From Denticeps clupeoides (lineage: Eukaryota > Chordata > Actinopteri > Clupeiformes > Denticipitidae): 64,000 bases of DNA. The notes under the pieces are model-generated. The model did no database searches. It was not told the DNA's origin and saw nothing but the letters and a program-made list of their open reading frames with translations. Numbering within the stretch: the stretch's first letter is position 1; every line of letters starts with the position of its first letter. This document shows, piece by piece, positions 55,401-64,000 of this stretch. The stretch is taken from assembly GCF_900700375.1 (NCBI RefSeq), contig NC_041725.1, positions 1-64,000 on the forward strand, written 5' to 3'. The translations under genes were made by a program, and so were the position numbers.

Positions 55401-58289
55401 AGAAGCTCCCAATGTCAGCTCCTTACCTGTATAAAATATAACTGGGAGACAGAAATCTTGCTGATTGAAAGGCGATCAAATACTTACTTTATTACTGAAA
55501 ATTTATTTGTAACTATTTTGAAATGAAATTTCTGGATTGTTATTCTGACTCTCAATGTTCATCCACTTACAAAACCAGTAGGCAATAAAATAATTATTTC
55601 TTCCACTGTAAATGGTTCCATGATACAGTGAAGACAGCGCTAAGCATGACCCCACCCACAACATATTAGACAGTTTATTAGCCTGTGTTCCTAGTTCAAA
55701 GAAAATGAAGATGAACGCAGAATGAATAATTTCATGACTGCATTGTAAATCTTTACAGTGATTAGCTGTGCTATAGATTAGCTGTGCTAGCTGCAAAACC
55801 TCAAGCAATCCACCAATTTATTCCGGAACAGTTCATCTGCTGTGCGACTCTTTATGGAAGCAGCCGAAAGGAGACTATGTTATTTAACTAGAAACAGGTA
55901 AAAACCGAAACCTGTTTGTTCATAATGCATTATAAAACATAAAAACTGCATTCTTCAGGGGTCACCATTCTAATGGGATGACCTCTCCACATTCTGACCA
56001 ATGAGCAGTTGCACCCGGAACCATCTCTGGACCCCACATGGTGCTGCATCTATTTTACAGTTAAAAACACCAAAGGTATGCGGTTCTTTTGCTACTGCTT
56101 TAGTTTAAATGAGAGACTCTGCTTCAATGTGATGTAATAACAATCTTAAACGCTTCCTTTTCTCTTTGCCCATTTATCTGCTTCACTGCTTTTATTAAAG
56201 CATAATTAAGTGGAGGGTTCTTGAATGAATTAGGTGAGACTTCTTACCTTACTTATCATTGTAGTTAGATCTCCCCCATTCAAGAGCGGATTCTGAGCAT
56301 CACCCACACGTGACGGGTCTTTTGTGGCTTTCTCATTGGTGAACGTCCTCCATTCAGAACCCACATCAATCACCCGATCACCTGTGGTTCAATATTAACA
56401 AAAAAGTGAAATTAAACATATCACGTACTTAAAATCACTTTCTAGGTTTACTGTGCAAGACCTAGATTTGATATGGGTAGTAGAACCCATAAACATTCGC
56501 ATATGAACCAGAAGACCACAAAGTCCCAGGTTCAAACCCCACAACCATCGTCCCTGAGCAAGACACTTAGCCCTGTAACTTCTGATTGTAAGGGGCTCTG
56601 GATAAGGGCATCTGATAAATGCCTTAAAATGTAAATGTATGCGATCAGAGGGTTCACTACTAAATAATACCACAATAATGGTAATATGATAGTTCTTCTC
56701 AGTTGCTTTGACGCGTTCACCAACAATTGCCTGTATATTTTTAGATATTTAGTTTTTATATTGTTGCACTAGTATACCTTGTGTCCTGTTAGATGTCCTA
56801 TGTGTCAGTAAAGATTGTATTAAAGTAAGAATTTCATTGTGCTAGAAAATTTTGACTCTGTACATATGACAATAAATTACTTGAACTTAAATGCTTTGTA
56901 GCCCTTAAAGAATCTGCCAGCTTGGTCCACATTATCACGATAAAATTCACATTGATTCCAATGATCAGCTTTAGGAATATTTACTCAGTCACACATGGCA
57001 AAATTACCATTTTCTGTGCCATTTCTGTTGATGCGAATAAATATATGTTCTTTTTATTCTCTATGCATCTTGTTATTTTACTTAATAGGTTTAATGTTTG
57101 CAAATTTCAGTTCAGATGCAACTCTCAGCTGCCAACAAAGACCAGAAAAAAGCTCATATTACAACAATTTCAAATGTCTCTACATTGGCTGCCTGTCTGC
57201 ATTAAAATGGATCTACTATTGCTTCTGAAAAATGGTCCCATTTGATACCCAGCTATGTTTTCATTCAAAATGAGACAATAAACAGGTCATACCTACAACA
57301 AGTCCACATTCCGGACAAATCATGTCCCCAGCTCTGTAGTCCTCAACGAGCAGAGCATCAGGATGATTAGGGCATTGTACCTTTGGAAGAATGTCTCCAC
57401 TGCAACAAAAGTACTTTTAATACTTTCAACAAGAAGTCTTTTTAAAGCATTACATACAAAGTTGATCATTCCAATTTACAAATCAAACAGTAGCACATTA
57501 ATGAATTAATACTTGATAGTCTGTGTATTTGTCTTCCCTTTATCAGTAATTGTAGATATTATATACAGATTATGGATTTGCACATTGCATTTTTTTTAAA
57601 TAACTAAAACAAATCTCTTTCCCCTACAACCCATGTTAGAATTGTATTTAATCTGACAGTCACTACAGAGTAGCAAACTACACACCATCAAAGTAATTAA
57701 AAATCAATATGCTTGATATCTCAGGAACTTTTATTCAGGCTTATCAAAATGGTTTTTTTTAATGCCACGTATGTAATTTCCCGAAGCCTGAACGTCATGA
57801 AGTTTCAGGGAATCGTGAAAATGGAGCAAATGGCGTTTTCCGCTTTACGTGTGCCGAGACGCTTGTAATTCTGGGCATTACACCAGCAAACTACATTTTA
57901 ATATTGCTATTAATAAACTGGTCAATGTGTACATGAATATGCCAAACACGTCCACTGGCGTTGTTATGAGCAGAACCTGGTCTTTAACAAAGACTGGCCC
58001 TCAATTATTTATAAAACTACATTTATTCTAAAGTAATCCGCTATTTATTCAATCCCTGACTTCGACAATTTAACCTTAATTCGTTTTCCATTTACGCAGC
58101 ACTGAACTGCTTCATCTCACACGCTCACTGTACAAACACGTAGCGTTCAGTTTCTCTTTCTCACGGCCCACCAAGATGGGCCAATATGGGCCATGGAACT
58201 TAATTAAACGCTTAAACAAGAAACGCACACCATATGGACAAAATGTGTAGAACAAATGAATAAAATACGAACCGACTCGTCGACGCCAT
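52486..58289 (-). CDS. gtf2b: General transcription factor IIB, seven exons, complete
   Basis: Minus-strand exons: 58289-58273, 57399-57293, 56381-56248, 54372-54226, 53950-53821, 53731-53450, 52619-52486. All have GT-AG borders and consistent phases. They total 951 nt, i.e. 316 residues plus stop, the length of human TFIIB. The N-terminus [21 protein letters not shown] leads into the zinc ribbon (CPNH ... CPEC). The B-finger/linker ([20 protein letters not shown]) and [20 protein letters not shown] follow, then two cyclin folds ([40 protein letters not shown]) and the C-terminus [19 protein letters not shown] binds TBP-DNA and recruits RNA polymerase II. Most of the longer introns contain SINE or Tc1 insertions. 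The gene is convergent with ANKRD49. Confidence 0.96.
52737..52836 (-). mobile_element. SINE family B tail fragment in a GTF2B intron
   Basis: GTGATTGTCATTGTGATGCA through GCTCAGTGGCACCTTA; the tRNA-like head is missing. Confidence 0.75.
53976..54181 (-). mobile_element. SINE family B copy in a GTF2B intron
   Basis: Most of the element in reverse orientation, ending with the inverse head (GGACCACCATTGCCTCC). It is more diverged than the copies at 34745 and 60132. Confidence 0.78.
54759..55608 (-). mobile_element. Tc1/mariner remnant in a GTF2B intron
   Basis: About 850 bp with inverted ends CAGTGGTGGAAAATTATTT and AATAATTATTTCTTCCACTG. The minus strand reads [20 protein letters not shown] near 55330, the start of a Tc1 transposase. 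Stops, frameshifts and loss of the DDE part make it inactive. Confidence 0.78.
56473..56641 (+). mobile_element. SINE family A copy in a GTF2B intron
   Basis: Worn copy with box B (GGTTCAAACCC) and the L2-like tail (GGCTCTGGATAAGGGCATCT). Confidence 0.8.
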
Positions 58290-58340
58290 GTCGTTCCTTT
58301 CTTCCTTCCTCCTCGTCTTCCTCTGTGGTGGGCGGTCAGT
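58290..58340 (-). promoter_or_regulatory. GTF2B 5' flank with ETS-like sites
   Basis: Directly upstream of the start codon the minus strand has a GGAAG-rich tract (AAGACGAGGAGGAAGGAAGA), as in many TATA-less housekeeping promoters. The transcription start is not determined. Confidence 0.35.
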
Positions 58341-58589
58341 ACGCGTTTTAGTCCGCTTCTGCCCACTAGCGGCCTGGTGTGTAACCGCCCTGCCGGTTAC
58401 TGAACAGACTGCCTGCAGGTACTGCCGCTAAATTTGGTTTGGTGGGTGGTTTCATATCATAGTTTTTAGGAAATGATATTTTGTTAACATGTGCATTAAC
58501 ATGATCAGTGAATTAATATTTACTTAAATAGCTCGGTTCTATAGCTGGGGCCGTGGTGGCCCACGGTCTGCTCCCGAGTGAGGGACCTG

Positions 58590-58780
58590 CGTCAATGAGG
58601 ACACCTCGATCCTTTACTTCAGTACATGGTGAGCCTACGTCTGCCTGCATGGAGCCCAAGTACAAGAGCTCCCGTCTGATCAGGGTTAAACAGAAGAACG
58701 TTTGTTGAGCATTAGTTTTTAATGCACTTCAGACAATTCTCTTTTCTGCTCAGCAGCTGTTTCTCATCTGGCATTGCATA
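58590..58780 (-). mobile_element. L2 LINE ORF2 fragment
   Basis: The minus strand aligns with the long L2 ORF2 around AMPDxxQQL..IENCLK and with the ASIMRT/DRGVLID-type block. Several frame changes. Confidence 0.65.
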
Positions 58781-59384
58781 CAGTCGGTACGGAAAGCAGC
58801 CATTTGGTTTTTCCCCCTCATTAATGCACCCCATATTGACTGAAACACACAGAATTGTTGACATTTTTGCAGATTCCTTAACAAAGATAAACTGAAATAT
58901 CACATGGTCCTACGTATTAAGACCCTTTGCCCTTTGCTAGAAGCAACCTCTTGATCTAATACAGCCATGAGTTTCGGGAAAGATGCAACAATTTTTCACA
59001 CCAGGATTTGGGCATCCATTCCTCCTAGCAGATCCTCTCCAGTTCTGGCAGGTTGGATGGTAAACGTTGGTGGACAGATATTTTTAGGTCTCTCCAGAGA
59101 TGCTCAATTGGGTTTAAGTCAGGGCTCCGACTGGGCCATTCAAGAACAGTCACAGAGTTGTTGTGAAGCCACTTCTTCATTATTTTAGCTGTGTGCTTAG
59201 GGTCAGTGTCTTGTTGGAGGTCTGACCACTCTCTCTGGAGAAGGTTTTCTTCCTGTACTTTCCCTTGATTACAGCCAGTCGTCCTGATTCTGCCACCTCC
59301 GTGCTTCACTGTTGGGACTGTATGTGACTGTGCTTGTGATAAACACACTGCTTAGAATTAAGTTTCAATCTTGGTCTCATAAGA
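58781..59384 (-). mobile_element. Tc1/mariner fragment with DDE region
   Basis: Starts at a TA with CAGTCGGTACGGAAAG. The minus strand reads LQQDTDPKHTAKIMKKWLHN and WPSRSPDLNPIEHLWRDLK, the second and third catalytic blocks of a Tc1 transposase. Its other side is cut by the TIR element that begins near 59385. Confidence 0.8.
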
Positions 59385-60112
59385 TTTTTTTTTTTTTATG
59401 AGGGGCCGTTTAGGAAATATTTCAGACTTTTGTTACACGAACACATGTGAAACACACACACATTCACATATGAAACTGACAAGCATGCATTTATACTACT
59501 GAAAACTCACACACACTCACACAGTTACAGGTGAAAAACACGCACACACACATATGAAATGCTCACACAGATACAGGTAAAAAGGTCTCTTATGTAACAA
59601 ACAAAAAATAAACTTAAACTGTGTTAAAGGCCCATAAAAAGTAATGTGAATGTCATTGTGATACACATCAGCACAGCACATGGTGCACACAGTGAAATGT
59701 ATCCTCTAAATTTAACCATTAGTGGGCAGCTATAACAGGCGCCCGGGGAGCACTGTGTGGGGACGGTACTTTGCTCAGTGGCACCTTGGCAACCTTCTGA
59801 TTACCTGGCCACTTCCTTAACCGCTAGGCCACCACTGCTCCATGAGCTAAGTAAAAAACAAATGCGGCTGGTAGCGCGGCGGCGCTCGGGAGACAGAGAA
59901 TCTTCCGTCAGGAAGGGAGAGCGACGTCACGACTCGGTTTGGACTGCGCACGCGCAAAATACAATTACCGCTTTTTTAATCAGGTCGCCAAAATAGAATC
60001 CATAGAACCGACTTCCGGATATGTGTGTGTGCGTGGTTTTCACATGTATCTGTGTGAGTGTTTCATATGTGTGTGTGTGTTTCGCTAAACGGCCCCTCAT
60101 ATATTTTTTTTA
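59385..60112. mobile_element. Unclassified TIR element carrying a SINE
   Basis: Perfect 16-bp inverted ends ATGAGGGGCCGTTTAG (59398-59413) and CTAAACGGCCCCTCAT (60085-60100), next to A/T runs. Subterminal (CA)-rich arms with ACATATGAAAC also mirror each other. A family B SINE sits at 59640-59842, followed by a GC-rich core. No coding capacity. Confidence 0.6.
59640..59842 (-). mobile_element. SINE family B copy
   Basis: Reverse orientation; inserted within the TIR element. Box B region is lost. Confidence 0.8.
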
Positions 60113-60131
60113 ATTCCATGCTGGCTTTCAA

Positions 60132-60366
60132 GTGAATTGTCAATGTGATACACAGCAGCACAGCACACGGTGCACACAGTGAAATTTGTCCTCTGCATTT
60201 AACCCATCACCCTGAGTGAGCAGTGGGCAGCCATGACAGGCGCCCGGGGAGCAGTGCTCCTTCAGAGCAACACAACTCAGTGGCACCTTGGCGGATCAGG
60301 ACTCAAACCGGCAACCTTCTGATTACGGGGCCGCTTCCTTAACCGCTAGGCCACCATTGCCCCCCC
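60132..60366 (-). mobile_element. SINE family B copy, full length
   Basis: Clean reverse copy: tail, body, GGACTCAAACCGGCAACC (inverse box B) and GGCCGCTTCCTTAACCGCTA (inverse box A side). Confidence 0.88.
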
Positions 60367-60739
60367 TAGGCCACCACTGCCACACCCCTCCCCTACCTTG
60401 GACAATCAGTCCACACCTATATACTTCTCACTCCAGCCTACAGACCCATCATCAAGCAGTTCAGACCAGCCATCAGAGGGTTGAGAACGTGGCCCCAGGG
60501 GGCCATCTCTGCCCTGTTTTGACTGCACAGACGGGATCCACTTATGACCACTTGTTACGTCTCTGGTCTAGGGTCAGAAACTCCAAATGCACTTATGGAC
60601 CAATTTGGAAGTCCAAAAGTAGAAGAAACTTCACTAAGGCCCTCACTATATACTTAGCCTTTAGTAAGCGTAACGGAAACGTGGGCCACTACACATTTAA
60701 AACCTGTTTTGGTACGAGGAAGTGGACCAACACAATCTC

Positions 60740-61320
60740 AAATTATTTTAGAAAAGGGTTTGGACAGGACCAGGACAGAGTTTACCAGCCAACTGACAAA
60801 CATGACAATATTGAGCAACATCGGATTTCAACCCAGGCCAAAAGAAATGGTGCAAAATCCGGTTATATGTTTTTGTTACTCCTAAGTGTCCAGACATCAC
60901 GTTGTCATGCCCTAAACACAGTACCTCAGACCGAAACTTACGAGGAACCACCACTTGATATACTGAATTCCAACCTACGTCATCAGCAGTTGGAGGATTC
61001 CACTTCCTCATCAAGATCCCTTTATCCCAGAAAAAGGCTTCCGAATTTGCAGTTATGTTGGCCTTGTCAACAACAGCCGAACGACACTGCGTTAAAGTAG
61101 AGTCTTTTCGCTGCTCCTGGGATATAAGCGTTTTACTTACAGGCAGCGACATTGTCTCATCACCCTGGACAGTAACAGCTAGCGTCCGCGGCGCTCCCTT
61201 CACCACGCCGCCGTCTGATGGCGCTGCACGGGAGACCAGAGGGTCAGAAACAGCCATAAACGTATCACACAAATCAGCTGTACTCTGCCGACACAAGCAG
61301 GAAAAACAGACCCACAACCC
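60740..61320 (-). mobile_element. Ty3/Gypsy integrase-region fossil
   Basis: The minus strand shows the end of an RNase H-linker region and the integrase HHCC zinc-binding domain (GHLGVTKTYNRILHHFFWPG, then CHVCQLAGK). This is typical of fish Ty3/Gypsy elements. Only this part of the element is present; it is a truncated fossil without visible LTRs. Confidence 0.75.
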
Positions 61321-61717
61321 GGCACCACTGAAGAGGACGGAACCGTAGGGTTATCGATGACTTTCCCTCCAGCCAAATCGTTCCCAAGAATAAATCACTA
61401 AATGAAAAGGGCCCAACAATATCTCAACAATTCACTTCCAGCCTTATGCACCTGATTTTTACACATCTCATTTTGGACATCTCTGCTCTTTTTGCACATT
61501 TTGCACGTTTGTCTTGTCTTTGAAATATCTACTCCTGTTCAACCTGTTCATTGTACAGAAAAGTTCTACTTTTCTCCTGTAGAGAAACCTGTACAGTATA
61601 TATGCTTTATATTTGTATAGTTTGTATAGTGTGAATATGCATATATATTTTGTGTATGATTCTTTTATGATTGCACTGTTGTCTGCAGTATGAAACATTA
61701 TTTCAATACACTGTATA

Positions 61718-62207
61718 CTATGTATACTGTTGTACTTCTTCCCTGATAGCGCAGTTTGCCTGCACAGCCAGCTCTAGGAAGGGTTGTGGTCTCCCAAACA
61801 TCTTCCACTTAAGTATTATGGAGGTCACTGTGCTCTTAGGAACATTAAGTGCAGCAGAATTGTTTTTGTAACCATGGCCAGATTTGTGCCTTGCCACAAT
61901 TCTGTCTCTGAACTCTACAGGCAGCTCCTTTGACCTCATGATTCTGATTTGCTCTGACATGCATTGTGAGCTGTAAGGTCTTATATAGACAGGGGTGTGG
62001 CTTTCCTAATCAAGTCCAATCAGTATAATCAAACACAGCCGGATTTAAATGAATGTGTAGAACCATATCAAGGTTGATCAGAAGAAATAGACAGCACCTA
62101 ATCGAATATTAATGAACTTATTTTAGCAAATGGCTGCAATATAACAAAGAGTAAAAATGTCAGGGGGTCTGAAAACATTCTGTACCCACTATACATGTTT
62201 CAGCCGC
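61718..62207 (-). mobile_element. Tc1/mariner 5' half
   Basis: The minus strand encodes the N-terminal DNA-binding domain (ELPVEFRDRIVARHKSGHGY; STVTSIILKWKMFG). The end is near 62207 with CTGTACCCACTATA, the same terminal family as 43055 and 58781. The catalytic part is missing. Confidence 0.75.
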
Positions 62208-62489
62208 TGGATTTATCCACATGCAAGTGTGCAACACAGGTACACTGTTTCATGAATCATGTGTGAAACCTGGCATATTGTGATTTCTAGACCCAAATAT
62301 ATGCTTGTTGTGATAAATGAGTCTCAAAGTAAATTTTTCTACCTACATTTTTCATTTTTACATATTCAAAATTGTGAATTTGTCCAATAAATTGCCTTAT
62401 AATACATTTTGCCCTTCTAGTACTATTCATTTCTATACCAACAAAGAAATCACGCAGGATTACTGTACAACAAGGGAACTATTACAAGT

Positions 62490-62597
62490 CGAGACACTTA
62501 ACCCTGAGTGTCTCCAGGGGGGGGGACTGTCCCTGTAACTACTGATTGTAAGTCGCTCTGGATAAGGGCGTCTGGTAAATGCTGGAAATGGAAATGG
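62490..62597 (+). mobile_element. SINE family A tail fragment
   Basis: Begins in the body (GAGACACTTAACCCTGAGTG) and has the full L2-like tail. Confidence 0.8.
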
Positions 62598-62999
62598 GTT
62601 CAGGTGGAGAGGAATAAAATGATGCTGTTAAAAACGCAGAATAAAGAGGGTGATAAACTGTGTGTATAGAAGCAGCTGTGTTATAATGATGCAGTTTTTA
62701 TAGTAATGTGTTCAGCAGGTTTAACTTTTGCTTAGTTGAATTAAATACAGTAGGGGTAAAAAAAAATGGTCGGACTTGAAGATCGCTACGTAGAGACATG
62801 AAATATATTTTAATGTTTTCTTCATCAATCAGAGACGTAACGTAAACTTGATCAATTTTAATTTAATTAAACCAGATAATTCAGCGCTAATTAGCAAGTC
62901 TTTAACCACGCAACCCTGCAGTGACCGAAATCTACTCAGCGTCCGTCTTCAGTCTCTCATCCAGGACAATGAGCACAACATGTCATGGCTGATTTCTGC

Positions 63000-63545
63000 T
63001 GTTAATTCCTGCAATTGTTCCATGGGGTTAAGGTCAGGGGTCTGAACAGGACAGAGCTTTGTGCACTGGTGTGCTGTCATGGTGGAACAGGAACTGTTTC
63101 CATAAAGCGAAGCATTCAGAGTTTAAATTACTTGAGCAAAGCGGCCAGGCCCAGCCCCTTAAATACAGCGCTACACAACCAACTTTAAACTTGGCACAAT
63201 AGTCAGGCAAGTACCATTCTTCTAGCACATCCAGACTCATCCATTGGCTTGCCAGAAAGAGGTGTGTTATCCAGAAAATAGGGGTGAACATGGACTGCTG
63301 GCCCATCACGAACCCAGATCCCACAGACCTCAAAATGGACTCTGAGCATCATCAACATGAACTTTTTATAAACCGAGTGTTAATTAACGCTACCTTGATG
63401 GTATCCCTCTCTGAGTTACTCCTTCCCAAGGGTTCTCCATTCCATTCCATTCCATTCCTAGTTTCATTCTTTCACAAAAGCTTGGAGAATCAGTGTTTGG
63501 CATGCACAATTTCAAAGATTTAGAGGGGTGTCCCAATACTTTCAT
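63000..63545 (-). mobile_element. DNA transposon remnant
   Basis: Ends GGGGTGTCCCAATACTTTCATCAGTATA, a typical fish DNA-transposon terminus. The minus strand is open for about 99 codons near 63034-63333 with transposase-like texture, but I cannot fix the superfamily. A (CCATT)n run sits near 63438-63460. Confidence 0.4.
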
Positions 63546-63752
63546 CAGTATAATATAGAAAGATCCAGAGTATCTCAGTAACCTGGTAGTTTACCATCAC
63601 ATACTTTGCTATCTTGGAGCAGGCATTCTAGTTATTCTTTACATACTGTACATATTAATACGACTATCTCATCCAGTTGCAGGTGACAGTGGTTTTCGTA
63701 GTGCCGGTCCCAAGTCCAGGTAAATGGGGAGGTCTGATGTTGTGACCATGTA

Positions 63753-64000
63753 AAAGTGAAGCGATTGTCATTGCAATACACTTCAGCACAGCACACGGTT
63801 CACACAACGCAATGTTGTGGGTTTAAATCTCAACTCGCCAAGGTGCCACTGAGGTTCCACTGAGCAAATCACCAACCCCACACACTGCTCCCTGGGCACA
63901 TGGCTGCCCACTGCTCACCAAGGTAATGGTTAAATGCAGAGGACACGTTTTGTTTTGTGGACTGTGTGCTGTGCTGCAGTGTTTCACAATGACATCCACT
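63753..64000 (+). mobile_element. SINE family B pieces in fold-back arrangement, cut by window end
   Basis: 63753-63812 is an inverse tail (GTGAAGCGATTGTCATTGCA). From 63813 on the body runs in the forward direction (CTCGCCAAGGTGCCACTGAG) to the window edge, ending in the forward tail. Confidence 0.75.

Noticed and set aside
60288-61100. 270-codon plus-strand frame
   Set aside because: It starts inside a SINE and runs antisense to a Gypsy integrase region; a chimera of repeats.
1-64000. CRISPR array, operons or bacterial defence system
   Set aside because: The window is a vertebrate nuclear genome; the tandem repeats are RNA-gene derived and lack spacer structure.

Overview
This is eukaryotic nuclear DNA, almost certainly from a ray-finned (teleost) fish. 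It has spliced genes that match vertebrate GTF2B (TFIIB) and ANKRD49, and the repeats are typical of fish: Rex1, Rex3, L2, Tx1/L1, Penelope, many Tc1/mariner and hAT remnants, and two tRNA-headed SINE families. I cannot name the species from the sequence.

Layout. (1) 1-16456 is one tandem array, all on the minus strand, made of degenerate 5S rRNA copies (42 counted) and degenerate U2 snRNA copies (13 counted). Each higher-order unit holds 1 to 8 copies of a ~280-bp 5S monomer plus one ~355-bp U2-plus-A-tract block. The array runs off the left edge of the window. Short open frames inside it are by-products of the repeat. (2) 16457-22048 holds a nearly whole L2-type LINE (minus strand; intact ORF2, ORF1 with one frameshift) abutting a 5'-truncated Rex1. 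(3) 22050-44150 is a gene-poor repeat zone: SINEs, a hAT MITE, LTR-element fossils, an 18S/28S rRNA pseudogene (30523-31372), a Penelope-like fossil, L2 and Tx1 fragments, a Tc1 nested in another DNA transposon, a BED-finger remnant split by a SINE, and a Rex3 fragment.

(4) 44584-58289 is the host-gene part. A three-exon gene encodes a 154-residue single-Ig-domain membrane protein (44584-45256). A GC-rich minisatellite and a CRE/CCAAT promoter-like region (48540-49330) lie upstream of ANKRD49 (49825-50930, plus). GTF2B (58289-52486, minus, seven exons, exactly 316 codons plus stop) is convergent with ANKRD49; most of its longer introns carry SINE or Tc1 insertions. (5) 58540-64000 returns to repeats: an L2 fragment, Tc1 pieces, an unclassified TIR element carrying a SINE, a Ty3/Gypsy integrase fossil, and a SINE fold-back at the right edge.

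The window is not an operon-like system. The protein-coding genes look independent. The most unusual object is the composite 5S-U2 array, whose unit lengths follow 355 + 280n and whose 5S copies have lost nearly all CpGs of canonical 5S. That pattern points to a methylated, silenced family that was amplified after decay.
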